From the NCBI RefSeq assembly GCF_030160235.1, contig NZ_BSNY01000030.1, positions 62,001 through 126,000 on the forward strand: a stretch of DNA of 64,000 nt, read 5' to 3'. Source of the stretch: Mesorhizobium huakuii (lineage in GTDB: Bacteria > Pseudomonadota > Alphaproteobacteria > Rhizobiales > Rhizobiaceae). How positions within the stretch are numbered: position 1 is the stretch's first letter; each line of letters begins with the position of its first letter. Positions 29,691 to 38,273 of this stretch are shown here, piece after piece. Position numbers and translations under genes: made by a program. Below the pieces are notes generated by a model. It did not search any database. It was not told where the DNA came from and worked only from the letters and a program-made list of their open reading frames with translations.

Positions 29691-30083
29691 TCATCCCACG
29701 GCCACACACTCGATCTCGATATCAAACTCCATCGGCCAGGACGCCACCGGCACAAACGTCCGCGATGGCGCGTTTTCCGGGAAATACCGCGCATAAACCC
29801 GGTTGATAGCGCCGTAGAAGCCGGCATTGACGGCGTAGATGCGCACCATCACCACATTGTCGAGCGAGGTGCCGGCCGCTTCCAGGCAATGCTTCAGCGC
29901 CTTCAGTGACGCCTCGGTCTGCACCTCGATGTCGCCCTTGACCAGTCTGCCGGTCAAAAGATCGAGCGGTGGCGTGCCGGAGACGAAGACCAGCCCGGCG
30001 GCCTTGGTCACCAGCGACAACGGCACGCCCAGCGCCCGCACCGCCGCCGACAGCACCGGCACTTCGACGATTTCCTTGCTCAT
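29691..30083 (-). CDS. RidA-family protein, copy 1
   Basis: 130 residues, the size of RidA/YjgF/UK114 proteins. Family marks are GLVFVSGTPPLD near residue 30, EVQTEASLKALKHCLEAAGTSLDNVVMVRIYAVN, and the C-terminal PVASWPMEFDIEIECVAV. The Arg in MVRIYAV corresponds to the residue that contacts the imine substrate in active RidA. Such cytoplasmic trimers deaminate reactive enamine/imine products of PLP enzymes, though some branches have other roles. A tandem paralogue lies upstream at 30258-30651 with very high identity in the middle region. Confidence 0.88.
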   Translation of the reverse strand: MSKEIVEVPVLSAAVRALGVPLSLVTKAAGLVFVSGTPPLDLLTGRLVKGDIEVQTEASLKALKHCLEAAGTSLDNVVMVRIYAVNAGFYGAINRVYARYFPENAPSRTFVPVASWPMEFDIEIECVAVG

Positions 30084-30257
30084 GACGATCTCCCTGTGGT
30101 TACGGCAAGCTTATCCCGCTCCAGGCTCAACGCCAGTGCTCGGCATTGTCGTCGGCAAGTCGCCGCTCAATGGAAGCCACGCGTCACCATGAAGCGGCGT
30201 TTGCTGGCCCAAAATTTCAGGAAACAATCAGCATGGATGCCGGTTCGCGAAGGAAAC

Positions 30258-30651
30258 TCACGCCACCGCGACACACTCGATCTCGATATCGAACTCCATC
30301 GGCCACGACGCCACCGGCACGAAACTCCCGCGCCGGCGGGTTGACGCTGAAGTACCTGGCGTACACCCGGTTGATGGCGTTGTAGAAGCCGGAATTGACG
30401 GCGTAGATGCGCACCATCACCACATTGTCCAGCGAGGTGCCGGCCGCTTCCAGGCAATGTTTCAGCGCCTTGAGCGACGCCTCGGTCTGCACCTCGATGT
30501 CGCCGCGCACCATTTCGCCGGTCACCATGTCCACCGGCGGCGTCGCCGAGATGAAGACGAAGCCATTGGCCTTCACCGCCGTCGAACAGGGCAGGCCGAG
30601 CGAGCGCACCTTGTCCGACATGACAGGCACTTCGATGACTTGTTTCTTCAT
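30258..30651 (-). pseudogene. RidA-family protein, copy 2, C-terminal frameshift
   Basis: From ATG 30651 the protein parallels copy 1 (TPPVDMVTG, then EVQTEASLKALKHCLEAAG and MVRIYAVNSGFYNAINRVYARYF), but after ARYFSVNPPAR the frame is lost. The expected end SFVPVASWPMEFDIEIECVAVA is present in another frame and stops at 30258. One extra base in the CCC run at 30327-30329 (GGG on the coding strand) accounts for it: 394 bases where 393 would give 130 residues, exactly as copy 1. In the actual frame the protein runs on to 144 residues with an unrelated tail. Loss of the conserved C-terminal strand probably inactivates it, unless the extra base is a sequencing error. Confidence 0.75.
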
Positions 30652-31032
30652 GGTGATGCTCCCTGGGTTGGGGGGGAGCTTATCGTGGCGGCGGGGGAAC
30701 GCCAGCGGGGAGGCATGGTCCAGCGGCTACCGCCGCAGACAATCGCATAGGGCGCTCCCCCTCTCTGCGCGGGGTAGCCCGAGCCTTTGCGGACAGGCAC
30801 GGCGGAGAGGTCGATCCTGGGCGTGGGCGGCTCCATGAGTTGCTGGCGGCAGCGTATGGCAAGGCCGACGCGGCAAAAGAGCCACATGGCGGCAGTGGGT
30901 TTACCAAACAACCGGCGGAAGTCGTCGAAGCGCCGCGTCGCTGCGCCCCTTCTCCGTACGTGAATGAAGAAGCGGAGGGCGGCTCCAAAGATCCAGAACG
31001 ATGGCCGGCCCCCTGACTGGTCAAGCCGCGCC
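30652..31032. other. Intergenic stretch, no gene supported
   Basis: About 380 bases between the frameshifted RidA gene and the DUF4142 gene. Short open frames exist on both strands but none has a ribosome site or family motif. A G-run (GGTTGGGGGGGAG) lies just upstream of the RidA start. The middle part is GC-rich without clear inverted repeats. I see no promoter I can defend. Confidence 0.4.
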
Positions 31033-31578
31033 CTAATGCACCGCCGCCAAATCCTTCAGATGCATCTCGTGCATCTTCAGCGTTTCCAGCGTCTTCTTGG
31101 CAAATTCCTTCAGCGCCGGGTCGTCGCCGGACTGCGCATAGGTCGAAACCATCGCCACGGCCTGCTTGTGCGCCTGCGTCTGCAAGGTGATGTATTTGGC
31201 CTGGAAGGCGTCGCCGTCGAGCGCCTTGAGCTGGTCGAGCATCGCCTGGTCGTTCGGCAGCAGCTGCGGGCCTTGCGGGGTGACGGACGCCGTGGTCTGG
31301 CTCTTTTCTAGCGCCGCCTTGAAATCTTCGCCGGCCTTGGTGTGGTCCTTGACCATCAGCGCGGCGAAATCCTTCACATCGGCCGCGACGCCTTTTTTCT
31401 CGGCCAGCTTGCTGCTGTCGATCTCGAAGCGGCTGGCGCTGACCAGGGTCCTGGTGAAGGTCTCGGTGTCGACCTTGTTCTCAGAGACAGGCGGCACATC
31501 GCTGGACGGCTGTTGGGAAAAGGCTGAAGGCGCTCCGGCCAGAAGGGCCAGCATGGCGGTGGCGAGATGCGGTTTCAT
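31033..31578 (-). CDS. DUF4142 exported protein
   Basis: 181 residues from ATG 31578, which gives a clean signal peptide (KPHLATAMLALLAGAPSAFS). The mature part is the helical DUF4142 bundle, a ferritin-like four-helix fold: FTRTLVSASRFEIDSSKLAEKKG, VKDFAALMVKDHTKAGEDF, ALDGDAFQAKYITLQTQAHKQAVAMVSTYAQ and LEFAKKTLETLKMHEMHLKDL-like end. The paired His and Glu residues in helices resemble metal ligands but no activity is established. It is periplasmic. The family is common in rhizobia and often linked with stress genes. Confidence 0.85.
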   Translation of the reverse strand: MKPHLATAMLALLAGAPSAFSQQPSSDVPPVSENKVDTETFTRTLVSASRFEIDSSKLAEKKGVAADVKDFAALMVKDHTKAGEDFKAALEKSQTTASVTPQGPQLLPNDQAMLDQLKALDGDAFQAKYITLQTQAHKQAVAMVSTYAQSGDDPALKEFAKKTLETLKMHEMHLKDLAAVH

Positions 31579-31704
31579 TGAAACGCTCCGTGAGAGTGTC
31601 CTCGAAGGCCCAACGCGGCAGAGGCGGTGAGGTTGCCGACGCGCCCCTTCTCCCGTCCGGGAAGGGATGAAAAGCGGCCTCACGATTGCAGCGTGCCTGC
31701 TTCT

Positions 31705-32706
31705 CTACGGGCGGCGAGGCCCCAGCAGGAAGGCCGTCATCGTTGCGCTCACGCACGCCACCGCCAACAACGCAACGACGCCCGAAGCGTCGGTCCTGCG
31801 GCGAATTGAAACAAGGTTTTCTGAAGCGGGCGCATTGTGAACCAGCCCGTACAAGTCCGACCTGCTGCCATGCCGAACGGAATAGGCGCGGGTCAACTCC
31901 GCACCGAGCAGAAAGATTTGTGATGAATAGTAGACCCAGAGCAGTATGACGAGCAGCCCTCCGGCCGCGCCATATGACGAAGCGATTGCACTTGTGCCGA
32001 TATACCAACCGATAAGCGACTTCCCCAATGTGAACAGGGCGGCGGTCACGACGGCGCCGATCCAGACGTCCCGCCATTCCAAGGCACGGTCCGGCAGAAC
32101 TTTGTAGATCGCGGCAAACATCGCGGTGATCAGGAAAAAGGATATCAGGGTGTTGATCGCGCTCAGAACAAATTCGCCGAACGGCAATTGAGCGCTGATC
32201 GCGTTGCCGAAAGCCGAGATCGCCGCGCTCGCCACCAAAGAGACCAGCAACATAAAGCCGAGGGCGGCGACTAAGCCAAGACTCGCCGCACGGGCGCGCA
32301 AGAGCCGCGACAGCGAACTCCCTTTCGCCTCAACCTTCCATATTGCATTCAGGGCCTGCTGCATCTCGCCAAACACCGCAGAGGCGGTGACGAGCAAAGT
32401 GGCCATGCCGATGATGGCCGCCAAGGTGCCCGATGATTTGCTGGATGCCCCTTCGAGCGCGGTTTGAAGGAGCGCCGCACTTTCTGAACCCATCAGCCCC
32501 GAGATCTGAGCAGATAAAGCCAACTGGGCTGCGTCATGCCCAAACGCAATGCCTGCTATCGCGACGACAATTATCAGAACCGGCGCCAGCGACGTGGCGG
32601 CATAAAAAGCCATCGCCGCGCCATGGCTAAGGGCATTGTCGTTGACAAAGCCAACCAGGCTTTCTCGCACCAGGTCCCACAGGCTGCCAACTGTTGTCGG
32701 TCGCAT
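31705..32706 (-). CDS. YihY/BrkB-family inner-membrane protein
   Basis: 333 residues from ATG 32706. About six membrane helices are visible, with the family marks DNALSHGAAMAFYAATSLAPVLIIVVAIAG (first helix) and SKSLIGWYIGTSAIASSYGAAGGLLVILLWVYYSSQIFLLGAELTRAY near the end. The C-terminal soluble tail is short. YihY/BrkB proteins were once annotated as ribonuclease BN, which is not correct; their function is unknown. A TTG at 32745 could extend the protein by 13 residues. Confidence 0.88.
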   Translation of the reverse strand: MRPTTVGSLWDLVRESLVGFVNDNALSHGAAMAFYAATSLAPVLIIVVAIAGIAFGHDAAQLALSAQISGLMGSESAALLQTALEGASSKSSGTLAAIIGMATLLVTASAVFGEMQQALNAIWKVEAKGSSLSRLLRARAASLGLVAALGFMLLVSLVASAAISAFGNAISAQLPFGEFVLSAINTLISFFLITAMFAAIYKVLPDRALEWRDVWIGAVVTAALFTLGKSLIGWYIGTSAIASSYGAAGGLLVILLWVYYSSQIFLLGAELTRAYSVRHGSRSDLYGLVHNAPASENLVSIRRRTDASGVVALLAVACVSATMTAFLLGPRRP

Positions 32707-32880
32707 TTCGTATCCGTGAAAGGAGTCGAAACCGTCTCCTATCAATGCAGCGGGCCTTCCGATGTTCCGGCCGAAGCAGGCACGAGCCCGCCCGGCTCAT
32801 CGGGCACGTGGGATAGTGACCACTTGCCGAAAAGCCATTCCAGGCTGAAGCGCGGCGACTGAAGCCGAAACGTCCTGATG

Positions 32881-33624
32881 TCAGTGACAGCACGCCTCGC
32901 CATACTGCAGCTGCTCATGCCAATCCGGCCGGCCTTCCGGCGTGAAATCCATCAGGTTCCAGAGGATCTCGCAGGTGCCGATGGCGCGCGGGTCCTGGCC
33001 GGGTTCCGGCGGCGCGAAGCCGAGCTCGGACGACCAGAAATGCCTGATACAGTCGCCGTCGCGGTGGAACACCGACAGCAGCGGGATCTGCGCGCCGTCG
33101 GCCGTCTCGGCATTGTAGTCGCGCTTGAAGCTGTTGGCGGCCGACGACACCAGCCGCATGTTCTTCCAGCCGCGGTCGCGGCCAAGCGTGACCAGGTTTT
33201 CCAGCGCGGTCTTGGCCACCACGGCGAAGTTGAAGCCGGCGGCTTCCAGATGCCCGACGGCGCCGTCCCACTGGTCGAGCAGCGCCGTGCAGGACGGGCA
33301 TGGCTGGTCCGGCCGGGCAAGCTTCGCCGTGCCGCCTGACGTCGCCACGTCGCGCGTTTCCTGGGGATGGCGCGGAAACATCATCTGGTAGAGGATGAGA
33401 CTATCTTTTCCCGGTGCGAACAGTTCCGACAGTTTTGTCTTCGCCGGCCGGCCGTCGGCACCGAGCGCATCGAAGACATAGTCCTGGCGGATCAGCCCGC
33501 CCGGCGGCAGCGCGCGCCGCGCCTCGGCCACGGCTTCCATGGCGCGACGAAGCTCGATTTCCTTCTTCAGGAGCTTTTCACGGGCGGTGCGGTACTTGGC
33601 GGATTCGTTGGGAAAGGTGATCAT
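32881..33624 (-). CDS. DUF899 thioredoxin-like protein
   Basis: 247 residues from ATG 33624 with AAGGAG upstream. Typical DUF899 features are the N-terminal FPNESAKYRTAREKLLKKEIELRR, DYVFDALGADG, LSELFAPGKDSLILYQMMFPR, and PCPSCTALLDQWDGAVGHL, where the CPSC motif resembles a thioredoxin CXXC. The end HEQLQYGEACCH is also characteristic. It is cytoplasmic; a role in redox chemistry is suggested by the CXXC but not proven. The gene is monocistronic and divergent from the small gene at 33802. Confidence 0.85.
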   Translation of the reverse strand: MITFPNESAKYRTAREKLLKKEIELRRAMEAVAEARRALPPGGLIRQDYVFDALGADGRPAKTKLSELFAPGKDSLILYQMMFPRHPQETRDVATSGGTAKLARPDQPCPSCTALLDQWDGAVGHLEAAGFNFAVVAKTALENLVTLGRDRGWKNMRLVSSAANSFKRDYNAETADGAQIPLLSVFHRDGDCIRHFWSSELGFAPPEPGQDPRAIGTCEILWNLMDFTPEGRPDWHEQLQYGEACCH

Positions 33625-33801
33625 GACCAGCTCCTTGGGTCCGCGCCGGCGTCCCGGCGCTGTTGTTCTGCGACCCAAGGACGTTTGGCGACGACCGGTT
33701 CCCGACATTTCTTCGGATGGCGCACGGCGATTGCCTGCAAGGGAACCTCCCCGCCTTCCCGGCATTCTCACGGCAGTGTAAAGCGAGCCTTGGGGGACAA
33801 A

Positions 33802-34140
33802 ATGCACGAAGCCGACGAGATCGACCTGCGCTGCCCGCAAGCGGTGGCCGACAACGCCGCCAAGGGCTTGCGGCTGCGCGCGCAATTCGGCCGCGGCGGC
33901 AACGAGATCGGTGTCGCGCGGGCGAACGAACTGAAGAACCGCGAGAAGCTCGCGCCGTCCACCATCCGCCGCATGGTCAGCTATTTCGCCCGCCACGAGG
34001 TCGACAAGCGCGGCAGGAATTACGGCAATGAGGCAAACCCGTCGGCCGGCCATATCGCCTGGCTGCTGTGGGGCGGCGACGAGGGCCGTGCCTGGGCGCT
34101 GGACATCAAGCGGAAGATCGGCAACGCGCCGGATATCTGA
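33802..34140 (+). CDS. Small conserved protein with RRMVSYFARHEVDK segment, function unknown
   Basis: 112 residues from ATG 33802 (GGGGGACAAA upstream). The protein is hydrophilic, with a helical block LRLRAQFGRGGNEIGVARANELKNREKLAPSTIRRMVSYFARHEVDKRG followed by NPSAGHIAWLLWGGDEGRAWALDIKRKI. Short proteins and phage-encoded domains with this R-M-x-S-Y-F-x-R-H pattern and the IAWLLWGGD end are known to me as uncharacterised, often near phage head genes; no other phage gene is here. It may be a domesticated phage gene or a DNA-binding protein. Confidence 0.6.
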   Translation: MHEADEIDLRCPQAVADNAAKGLRLRAQFGRGGNEIGVARANELKNREKLAPSTIRRMVSYFARHEVDKRGRNYGNEANPSAGHIAWLLWGGDEGRAWALDIKRKIGNAPDI

Positions 34141-34160
34141 CGCCGGGGCGCCAGGTTCCT

Positions 34161-34649
34161 CTAGCTGTACCAGTCCACCTCGAACATGCCGAGCCGCTCG
34201 TAGAGCCTGATGGCGGCGGCGTTTTCGACCGTGTTGGTCTTGAGGTCGACATGGGTCGCACCGCGGTCGCGAAAGGTGGCGAAGGCATGCCACATCAGCG
34301 CCTCGCCGATGCCCTTGCCGCGTGCCTCGGGATGAACGGCAAGATCCTTGACGAAGGCCGAGGTCCAGCACAGCGCCGCTGCCGCCAGCCGGCCCTTGGC
34401 GTCGATGACGAGGAAACACAGCGCCGGGTCGAATTCGGGATCGTCGAGCAGGCGCATACACCAGTCCGCGAACGGCCCGTCGGCCCGGTCATCGAATACG
34501 TCGCTGAACAGCGCATGCAAGGCATGCAGGTCGGTGGGCTCCGTGCAGCGCATGGCAAAACCATCTGGCCAGTGCGGTGCAACGAGCGTCTCGTCGAGGA
34601 TCTTGCGCAGCCGGATATCGTTGAGGGCCGGCGGGCGCGGTTCAGGCAT
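34161..34649 (-). CDS. GNAT-family N-acetyltransferase
   Basis: 162 residues with the GNAT core: FVKDLAVHPEARGKGIGEALM contains the acetyl-CoA pyrophosphate loop (Q/RxxGxG/A), preceded by beta strands 2-4 (CFLVIDAKGRLAAAALCW) and followed by DLKTNTVENAAAIRLYERLGM, the usual C-terminal signature. It transfers an acetyl group to an amine in the cytoplasm; the acceptor cannot be predicted. It ends close to the convergent small gene and is 5 bases from the following transglycosylase gene, so the two may be co-transcribed. Confidence 0.88.
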   Translation of the reverse strand: MPEPRPPALNDIRLRKILDETLVAPHWPDGFAMRCTEPTDLHALHALFSDVFDDRADGPFADWCMRLLDDPEFDPALCFLVIDAKGRLAAAALCWTSAFVKDLAVHPEARGKGIGEALMWHAFATFRDRGATHVDLKTNTVENAAAIRLYERLGMFEVDWYS

Positions 34650-34654
34650 CGCGC

Positions 34655-35608
34655 TCAGGCGTCGGGCTGCGGACGCCGCTTGCGGTCGACACCGAGGCCG
34701 GTCGCCTCGAGCAGGCCCTTGCGCTTGGCGTCGAAATAATAGCCGGTCTGGTAGAGCCAGTCGGCCTTCTTGGCGTTGCCGCCCGCCACCAGCCAGGCGC
34801 CACGCAGATATTTGACCGCGTATTTCAGATTTGTCTCGGCATCGAACAGGCCCTTGGCCGGCCCGTCATAGCCCATGCCGCGCGCCGTCGCGTGCTTGAT
34901 CTGCATCAGCCCCCAATGGCCATTGTTGTAGGCCTTGGGATTGAAGGTGCTCTCGCGGTTGACGACATGGCGCACCAGATCGACCGGCACCTGGTAAAGC
35001 GCGGCGTATTTGAGGATCAGACGGTCGACGTCGCCGCGCACGCCCGTATGCTCTTCCTGCGCCGGACCGACCGGCGCGGAGGGGAACTGCACCAGGGAAG
35101 CCGGGTTCTGCGGCACGACATAGGCGACCTGCTGCACCCCTGGCAGTTTCTGGCCGCTGCCGGCGACCGCCGGCACGATGAGCCCGGCGGTGGTGTAGGT
35201 CTGGGCCGCTTGAGCCGCCTTGACGGGCTGGCCCGCCTTGGTCGGCGGCGGCGCCTGCCAGGCATTGGCGGCCATCACTGCGGGCATGGCGGGTGCGGCC
35301 GGCGTCGAGCCGGCAAAGGCGGCGGTCGCCGCGGCCGGCTGGGCGGCTGGATCAAGCGCCGGCGCGGTCGCAGCACCTGGCGTCAATTCGGCTGTCTGGA
35401 CAGGAGCGATGCCCGACGATTGCGGCAGCACCGAAACCGTCTCCGGCAACGGGATGGTGAAGCCGGCATCGCTGCCGGCAACGGTCGCGGTTTCGGTCAG
35501 GGACGGCGCGGGTTTCATCTGCGAGGTCGAGGTGCAGCCGCTGATGCCGGCTGCTGCCACGATCACGCCGATCACGATAAGGGTTTGTTTTGCTGGCAAG
35601 CCGCGCAC
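34655..35608 (-). CDS. Lytic transglycosylase domain lipoprotein
   Basis: 317 residues from GTG 35608, giving a lipoprotein signal (LIVIGVIVAAAGISGC, with the lipobox GISGC). After a long Ala/Pro-rich linker the C-terminal SLT domain begins near residue 200: DLVRHVVNRESTFNPKAYN holds the catalytic Glu, followed by GHWGLMQIKHATARGMGY and LFDAETNLKYAVKYLRG. It should cleave the glycan strands of peptidoglycan from the outer or inner membrane face. The start codon is uncertain because the frame is open far upstream. Confidence 0.82.
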   Translation of the reverse strand: MRGLPAKQTLIVIGVIVAAAGISGCTSTSQMKPAPSLTETATVAGSDAGFTIPLPETVSVLPQSSGIAPVQTAELTPGAATAPALDPAAQPAAATAAFAGSTPAAPAMPAVMAANAWQAPPPTKAGQPVKAAQAAQTYTTAGLIVPAVAGSGQKLPGVQQVAYVVPQNPASLVQFPSAPVGPAQEEHTGVRGDVDRLILKYAALYQVPVDLVRHVVNRESTFNPKAYNNGHWGLMQIKHATARGMGYDGPAKGLFDAETNLKYAVKYLRGAWLVAGGNAKKADWLYQTGYYFDAKRKGLLEATGLGVDRKRRPQPDA

Positions 35609-35780
35609 GGGTCCGGTTCGTCGGGGTGTTAAGAAATTCCTTACACCAGCGATTCCAGGGTAGCAATCGGGGCCATCTGGTGGTTTTCGGGTGGCGAGAC
35701 GCGGGCGGCGGTGCCATATTGTTCCTGATATGTACCGGCAGGAATCCCGGATTTCGCCGCTTTGCGGAAAGGAGCGCATC

Positions 35781-36350
35781 ATGAAAACGACACCGTCGAT
35801 CACAGCTGGCCACGCAGTGTTAGAAACAGTGATCGGTTTCATGGGCATCGCCTGGAGCGAAAAGGGCCTGATCCGGCTCTGCCTGCCCGAACGCAGCCGT
35901 GAATCAGTGGAGCGGCGGCTGATGCGCCACGCCGGCGTTTCCGCCTCCACGGCGCAGCCGCCATGGGTGGTCGAACTGATTGCCTCGATCAAGGCTTACG
36001 CCGCCGGCGAGGACGTCGATTTCTCCAATGTTCCGGTCGATCTCGACGGCGTCGACGACTTCCGCCTGGCCATCTACGACGCGGCGCGCAAACTCAGCTA
36101 TGGCGAGACGACCACCTATGGCGAACTCGCCAGGCGCGCCGGCCATGCCGGCCTGCCGCGCGAAACCGGTGCCGCCCTTGGCGCCAACCCCGTGCCGCTG
36201 GTCATCCCCTGCCACCGCATCCTGGCGGCCGGCGGCAAGATCGGCGGCTTCTCGGCGCCCGGCGGCTCCGTCACCAAGGAGAAGATGCTGGCCATGGAAG
36301 GCGTGCGCGTCGGCCCGCCGCCGCCGGCGCAGGTGTCCTTCGGGTTCTGA
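35781..36350 (+). CDS. ogt: Methylated-DNA-[protein]-cysteine S-methyltransferase
   Basis: 189 residues from ATG 35781 with AAAGGAG upstream. The suicide active site PCHRIL is present in NPVPLVIPCHRILAAGGKIGGFS, with the Cys as acceptor of alkyl groups from O6-alkylguanine. The helix-turn-helix LSYGETTTYGELARRAGHAGLPRETGAAL positions the DNA. It is a cytoplasmic repair protein that acts once per molecule. The N-terminal domain is short, as in Ogt-type and not Ada-type proteins. Confidence 0.93.
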   Translation: MKTTPSITAGHAVLETVIGFMGIAWSEKGLIRLCLPERSRESVERRLMRHAGVSASTAQPPWVVELIASIKAYAAGEDVDFSNVPVDLDGVDDFRLAIYDAARKLSYGETTTYGELARRAGHAGLPRETGAALGANPVPLVIPCHRILAAGGKIGGFSAPGGSVTKEKMLAMEGVRVGPPPPAQVSFGF

Positions 36351-36373
36351 ACCGCCGGCGCGGACGCGCTACC

Positions 36374-36703
36374 CTAATTGTGGTGGAAAAACCGCCGGCG
36401 GAAATGCCGGTCATTGTCCGGCCGCTTGCAGTTGTAGACCGGGCAGGACTTGGTGTCGGCGCTCGGCACATAGGCGCGCGTCCTCACCTCGCCCATGGTG
36501 CAGAATTGCTGGCTCTGCACATAGCGGTCGTAGAGCGGCAGTCCCGGCACCCGCTTCGACTGGTAGCGCAGGATGACCGCGCCCTGGCGAGCGATCGTCG
36601 ACTGCACCTTGTCGCAACTCATATGCGTCGGGTCATAGCGCGAGATCGCCTGCGCCTCGGCGGCCACCAGCGTCAGACAGGCGGCAAGCACTATGGTTTT
36701 CAT
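36374..36703 (-). CDS. Small exported Cys-containing protein, function unknown
   Basis: 109 residues from ATG 36703 (GGAGACC upstream) with a signal peptide KTIVLAACLTLVAAEAQA. The mature part is basic and holds four Cys (MSCDKVQ, QFCTMGE, KSCPVYNCK), so two disulfides are likely in the periplasm. The first block SCDKVQSTIARQGAVILRY is a motif I associate with small rhizobial exported proteins without assigned function. It is convergent with ogt and separated from the cold-shock gene by about 270 bases. Confidence 0.65.
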   Translation of the reverse strand: MKTIVLAACLTLVAAEAQAISRYDPTHMSCDKVQSTIARQGAVILRYQSKRVPGLPLYDRYVQSQQFCTMGEVRTRAYVPSADTKSCPVYNCKRPDNDRHFRRRFFHHN

Positions 36704-36812
36704 GGTCTCCTCCCCTGATCCGCCGCCCACGGACGGCGCGATCTGCCGCAACGGTTTCACCAGATTGGGGCGGCCGTTGGGCAGTCCTCGATCACGGCTT
36801 TCTCACGCAGTC

Positions 36813-36841
36813 TTGTTTTTGGAACGAAAGCAGCCTATATC
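36813..36841 (+). promoter_or_regulatory. Candidate cold-shock gene promoter
   Basis: TTGTTT (36813-36818) and TATATC (36836-36841) are exactly 17 bases apart. The start near 36848 gives a leader of about 129 bases, long as in many cold-shock mRNAs whose leaders fold differently at low temperature. Confidence 0.5.
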
Positions 36842-36976
36842 AGCCCCATTGATATTTCGGCCGATCGATCCGGGCCTCGCGATCTTCGCGTTTGCTGACG
36901 TCTATCTCCAAAATCTCGATGCACACCGGCTGGACTTCGGTCCGGTCAAACCAAAGCAAATGCAAGGACTATTTTT

Positions 36977-37189
36977 ATGGCAACTGGAACGGTCAAGTGG
37001 TTCAACGCCACCAAGGGCTTCGGCTTCATCCAGCCTGACGCGGGCGGCGCGGACGTTTTCGTCCACATCTCCGCTGTCGAGCGCGCTGGACTGTCGACCC
37101 TGGTCGAAGGCCAGAAGATCAACTTCGAGATCGAGCAGGACCGCCGCACTGGCAAGTCGTCCGCTGGATCTCTGAGCAAGGCAGCCTGA
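36977..37189 (+). CDS. Cold-shock domain protein (CspA family)
   Basis: 70 residues, a single cold-shock domain. The RNP1 motif KGFGFIQ (residues 13-19) and RNP2 motif DVFVHIS are intact, as is the opening GTVKWFN. It is a small cytoplasmic RNA chaperone binding single-stranded nucleic acid. The gene stands alone with its own promoter, a long leader and an intrinsic terminator at 37357-37383, suggesting a high-level monocistronic transcript of roughly 530 bases. Several paralogues are usual in rhizobia, so a specific csp letter is not given. Confidence 0.95.
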   Translation: MATGTVKWFNATKGFGFIQPDAGGADVFVHISAVERAGLSTLVEGQKINFEIEQDRRTGKSSAGSLSKAA

Positions 37190-37356
37190 TTTTGCGAATG
37201 GCGCGCGCCGGGCGAGAGCCCGGGGCGCGCGGCAAGTCACGGATGTACTGACGGTCGCGCGAGAAGCGGGCCCGGAGCGGAAAGACCCGATACGCTGGAA
37301 CAGCAGATAGCTGCCAGCCCGGACCGGACGCTCCCAATCAGGCTACCAAGCATGGG

Positions 37357-37383
37357 AAGGCGGGATTTATCCCGCCTTTTTGT
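37357..37383 (+). terminator. Intrinsic terminator of the cold-shock gene
   Basis: AAGGCGGGA (37357-37365) pairs with TCCCGCCTT (37370-37378) over a TTTA loop and is followed by a T-run. It lies about 170 bases past the coding stop, so the mRNA has a long 3' part. Confidence 0.85.
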
Positions 37384-37400
37384 TTGTCTGGGGTTCAGTG

Positions 37401-37563
37401 AGCGTCCTTCTCCCCGTTTACGGGGAGAAGTGCCCGGCAGAGCGATGAGGGGCAGCGCTGACGCTTCACGAGGAACGATCGCAGAGCCAAGCATAACGAA
37501 TTGTGGCGCCGCCCCTCATCCGGCTGCCGCCCCCTTCTCCCCGTAAACGGAGAGAAGGACGCT
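37401..37563. repeat. RIME-like palindromic element A
   Basis: The ends AGCGTCCTTCTC and GAGAAGGACGCT are inverted, and each end holds its own palindrome built on CTTCTCCCCGTTTACGGGG. The inner parts TGCCCGGCAGAGCGATGAGGGG and GCCCCTCATCCGGCTGCCG are also complementary in part, so the whole folds into one long structure. Similar elements lie at 38274-38438 and 60793-60950. They resemble the rhizobial intergenic mosaic elements (RIME) I know of. Confidence 0.75.
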
Positions 37564-38175
37564 CTACTGCCCAACCCACTCGATCGGCACATGCCCCGGA
37601 TCCGCCTCGACGCGGCCAAGCCAGGCCACGACAGCAGGATAGGCGTCGAGCTGGAAGCCGCCCTGCTCGGCCGTATGCGTGTAGGCATAGAGCGCGATGT
37701 CGGCGACGCTGAAGGCGTTTCCGGCGAAGAAGGCGTTATTCTCCAGATATCTGTTCATCACGCCGAGCGCCTTGTGGCCGCGCTCCAGCGTCATCGCCAG
37801 CCGCTCGGGCGTCGCATCCCCGGCGCGTTCGGGGAACGTCAGCAGCGCCTTGCGCACGGCGATATAGGGCTCGTGGCTGTATTGCTCGAAGAACAGCCAT
37901 TGATAGGCAAGCCCGCGCTCATATTTGTCCGCCGGCAGGAAGCGCGTCCCTTCGGCGAGATAGAGCAGGATGGCATTGGATTCGGCCAGCCGGCGGCCGT
38001 CGTCGAGTTCCAGCAGCGGCACCATGGCGTTCGGGTTCTTGGCGACGAAGTCCGCCTTCCGTGTCTCGCCTGTATGCGAACTCACCTCGATCGTGGTGAA
38101 GGCCAGGCCAAGCTTGGCCATCAGCAGGCGCGGCTTGTAGCAATTGCCGCTGTCGATCATGCTGTAAAGTATCAT
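37564..38175 (-). CDS. Glutathione S-transferase family protein
   Basis: 203 residues from ATG 38175. The thioredoxin-like N-terminal domain has MILYSMIDSGNCYKPRLLMAKLG, with Ser/Asn near the catalytic position, and the cis-Pro/glutathione motif MVPLLELDDGRRLAESNAIL. The C-terminal helical domain has the GNAFSVADIALYAYTHTAEQGGF signature. It is cytoplasmic and conjugates or binds glutathione; the electrophile is not predictable. The gene is enclosed by two RIME-like repeats; the stop codon abuts element A directly. Confidence 0.9.
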   Translation of the reverse strand: MILYSMIDSGNCYKPRLLMAKLGLAFTTIEVSSHTGETRKADFVAKNPNAMVPLLELDDGRRLAESNAILLYLAEGTRFLPADKYERGLAYQWLFFEQYSHEPYIAVRKALLTFPERAGDATPERLAMTLERGHKALGVMNRYLENNAFFAGNAFSVADIALYAYTHTAEQGGFQLDAYPAVVAWLGRVEADPGHVPIEWVGQ

Positions 38176-38273
38176 GGACGGTCCCCGGAGCTGCCTTGAC
38201 CAGGCGATTATCGCAGCCGCCGTGCCTTCAACCAATGATTTGTTTTGGCGCGATTATCAGCGGCGCTGATGAG

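Noticed and set aside
33802-34140. Prophage remnant around the phage-like small gene
   Set aside because: No integrase, terminase, tail or lysis genes and no attachment repeats are present; neighbours are ordinary chromosomal genes.
34140-34461. Upstream extension of the DUF899 frame on the minus strand to 34461
   Set aside because: The conserved DUF899 start and the ribosome site are at 33624; the extension overlaps the gene at 33802-34140 and has no homology features.
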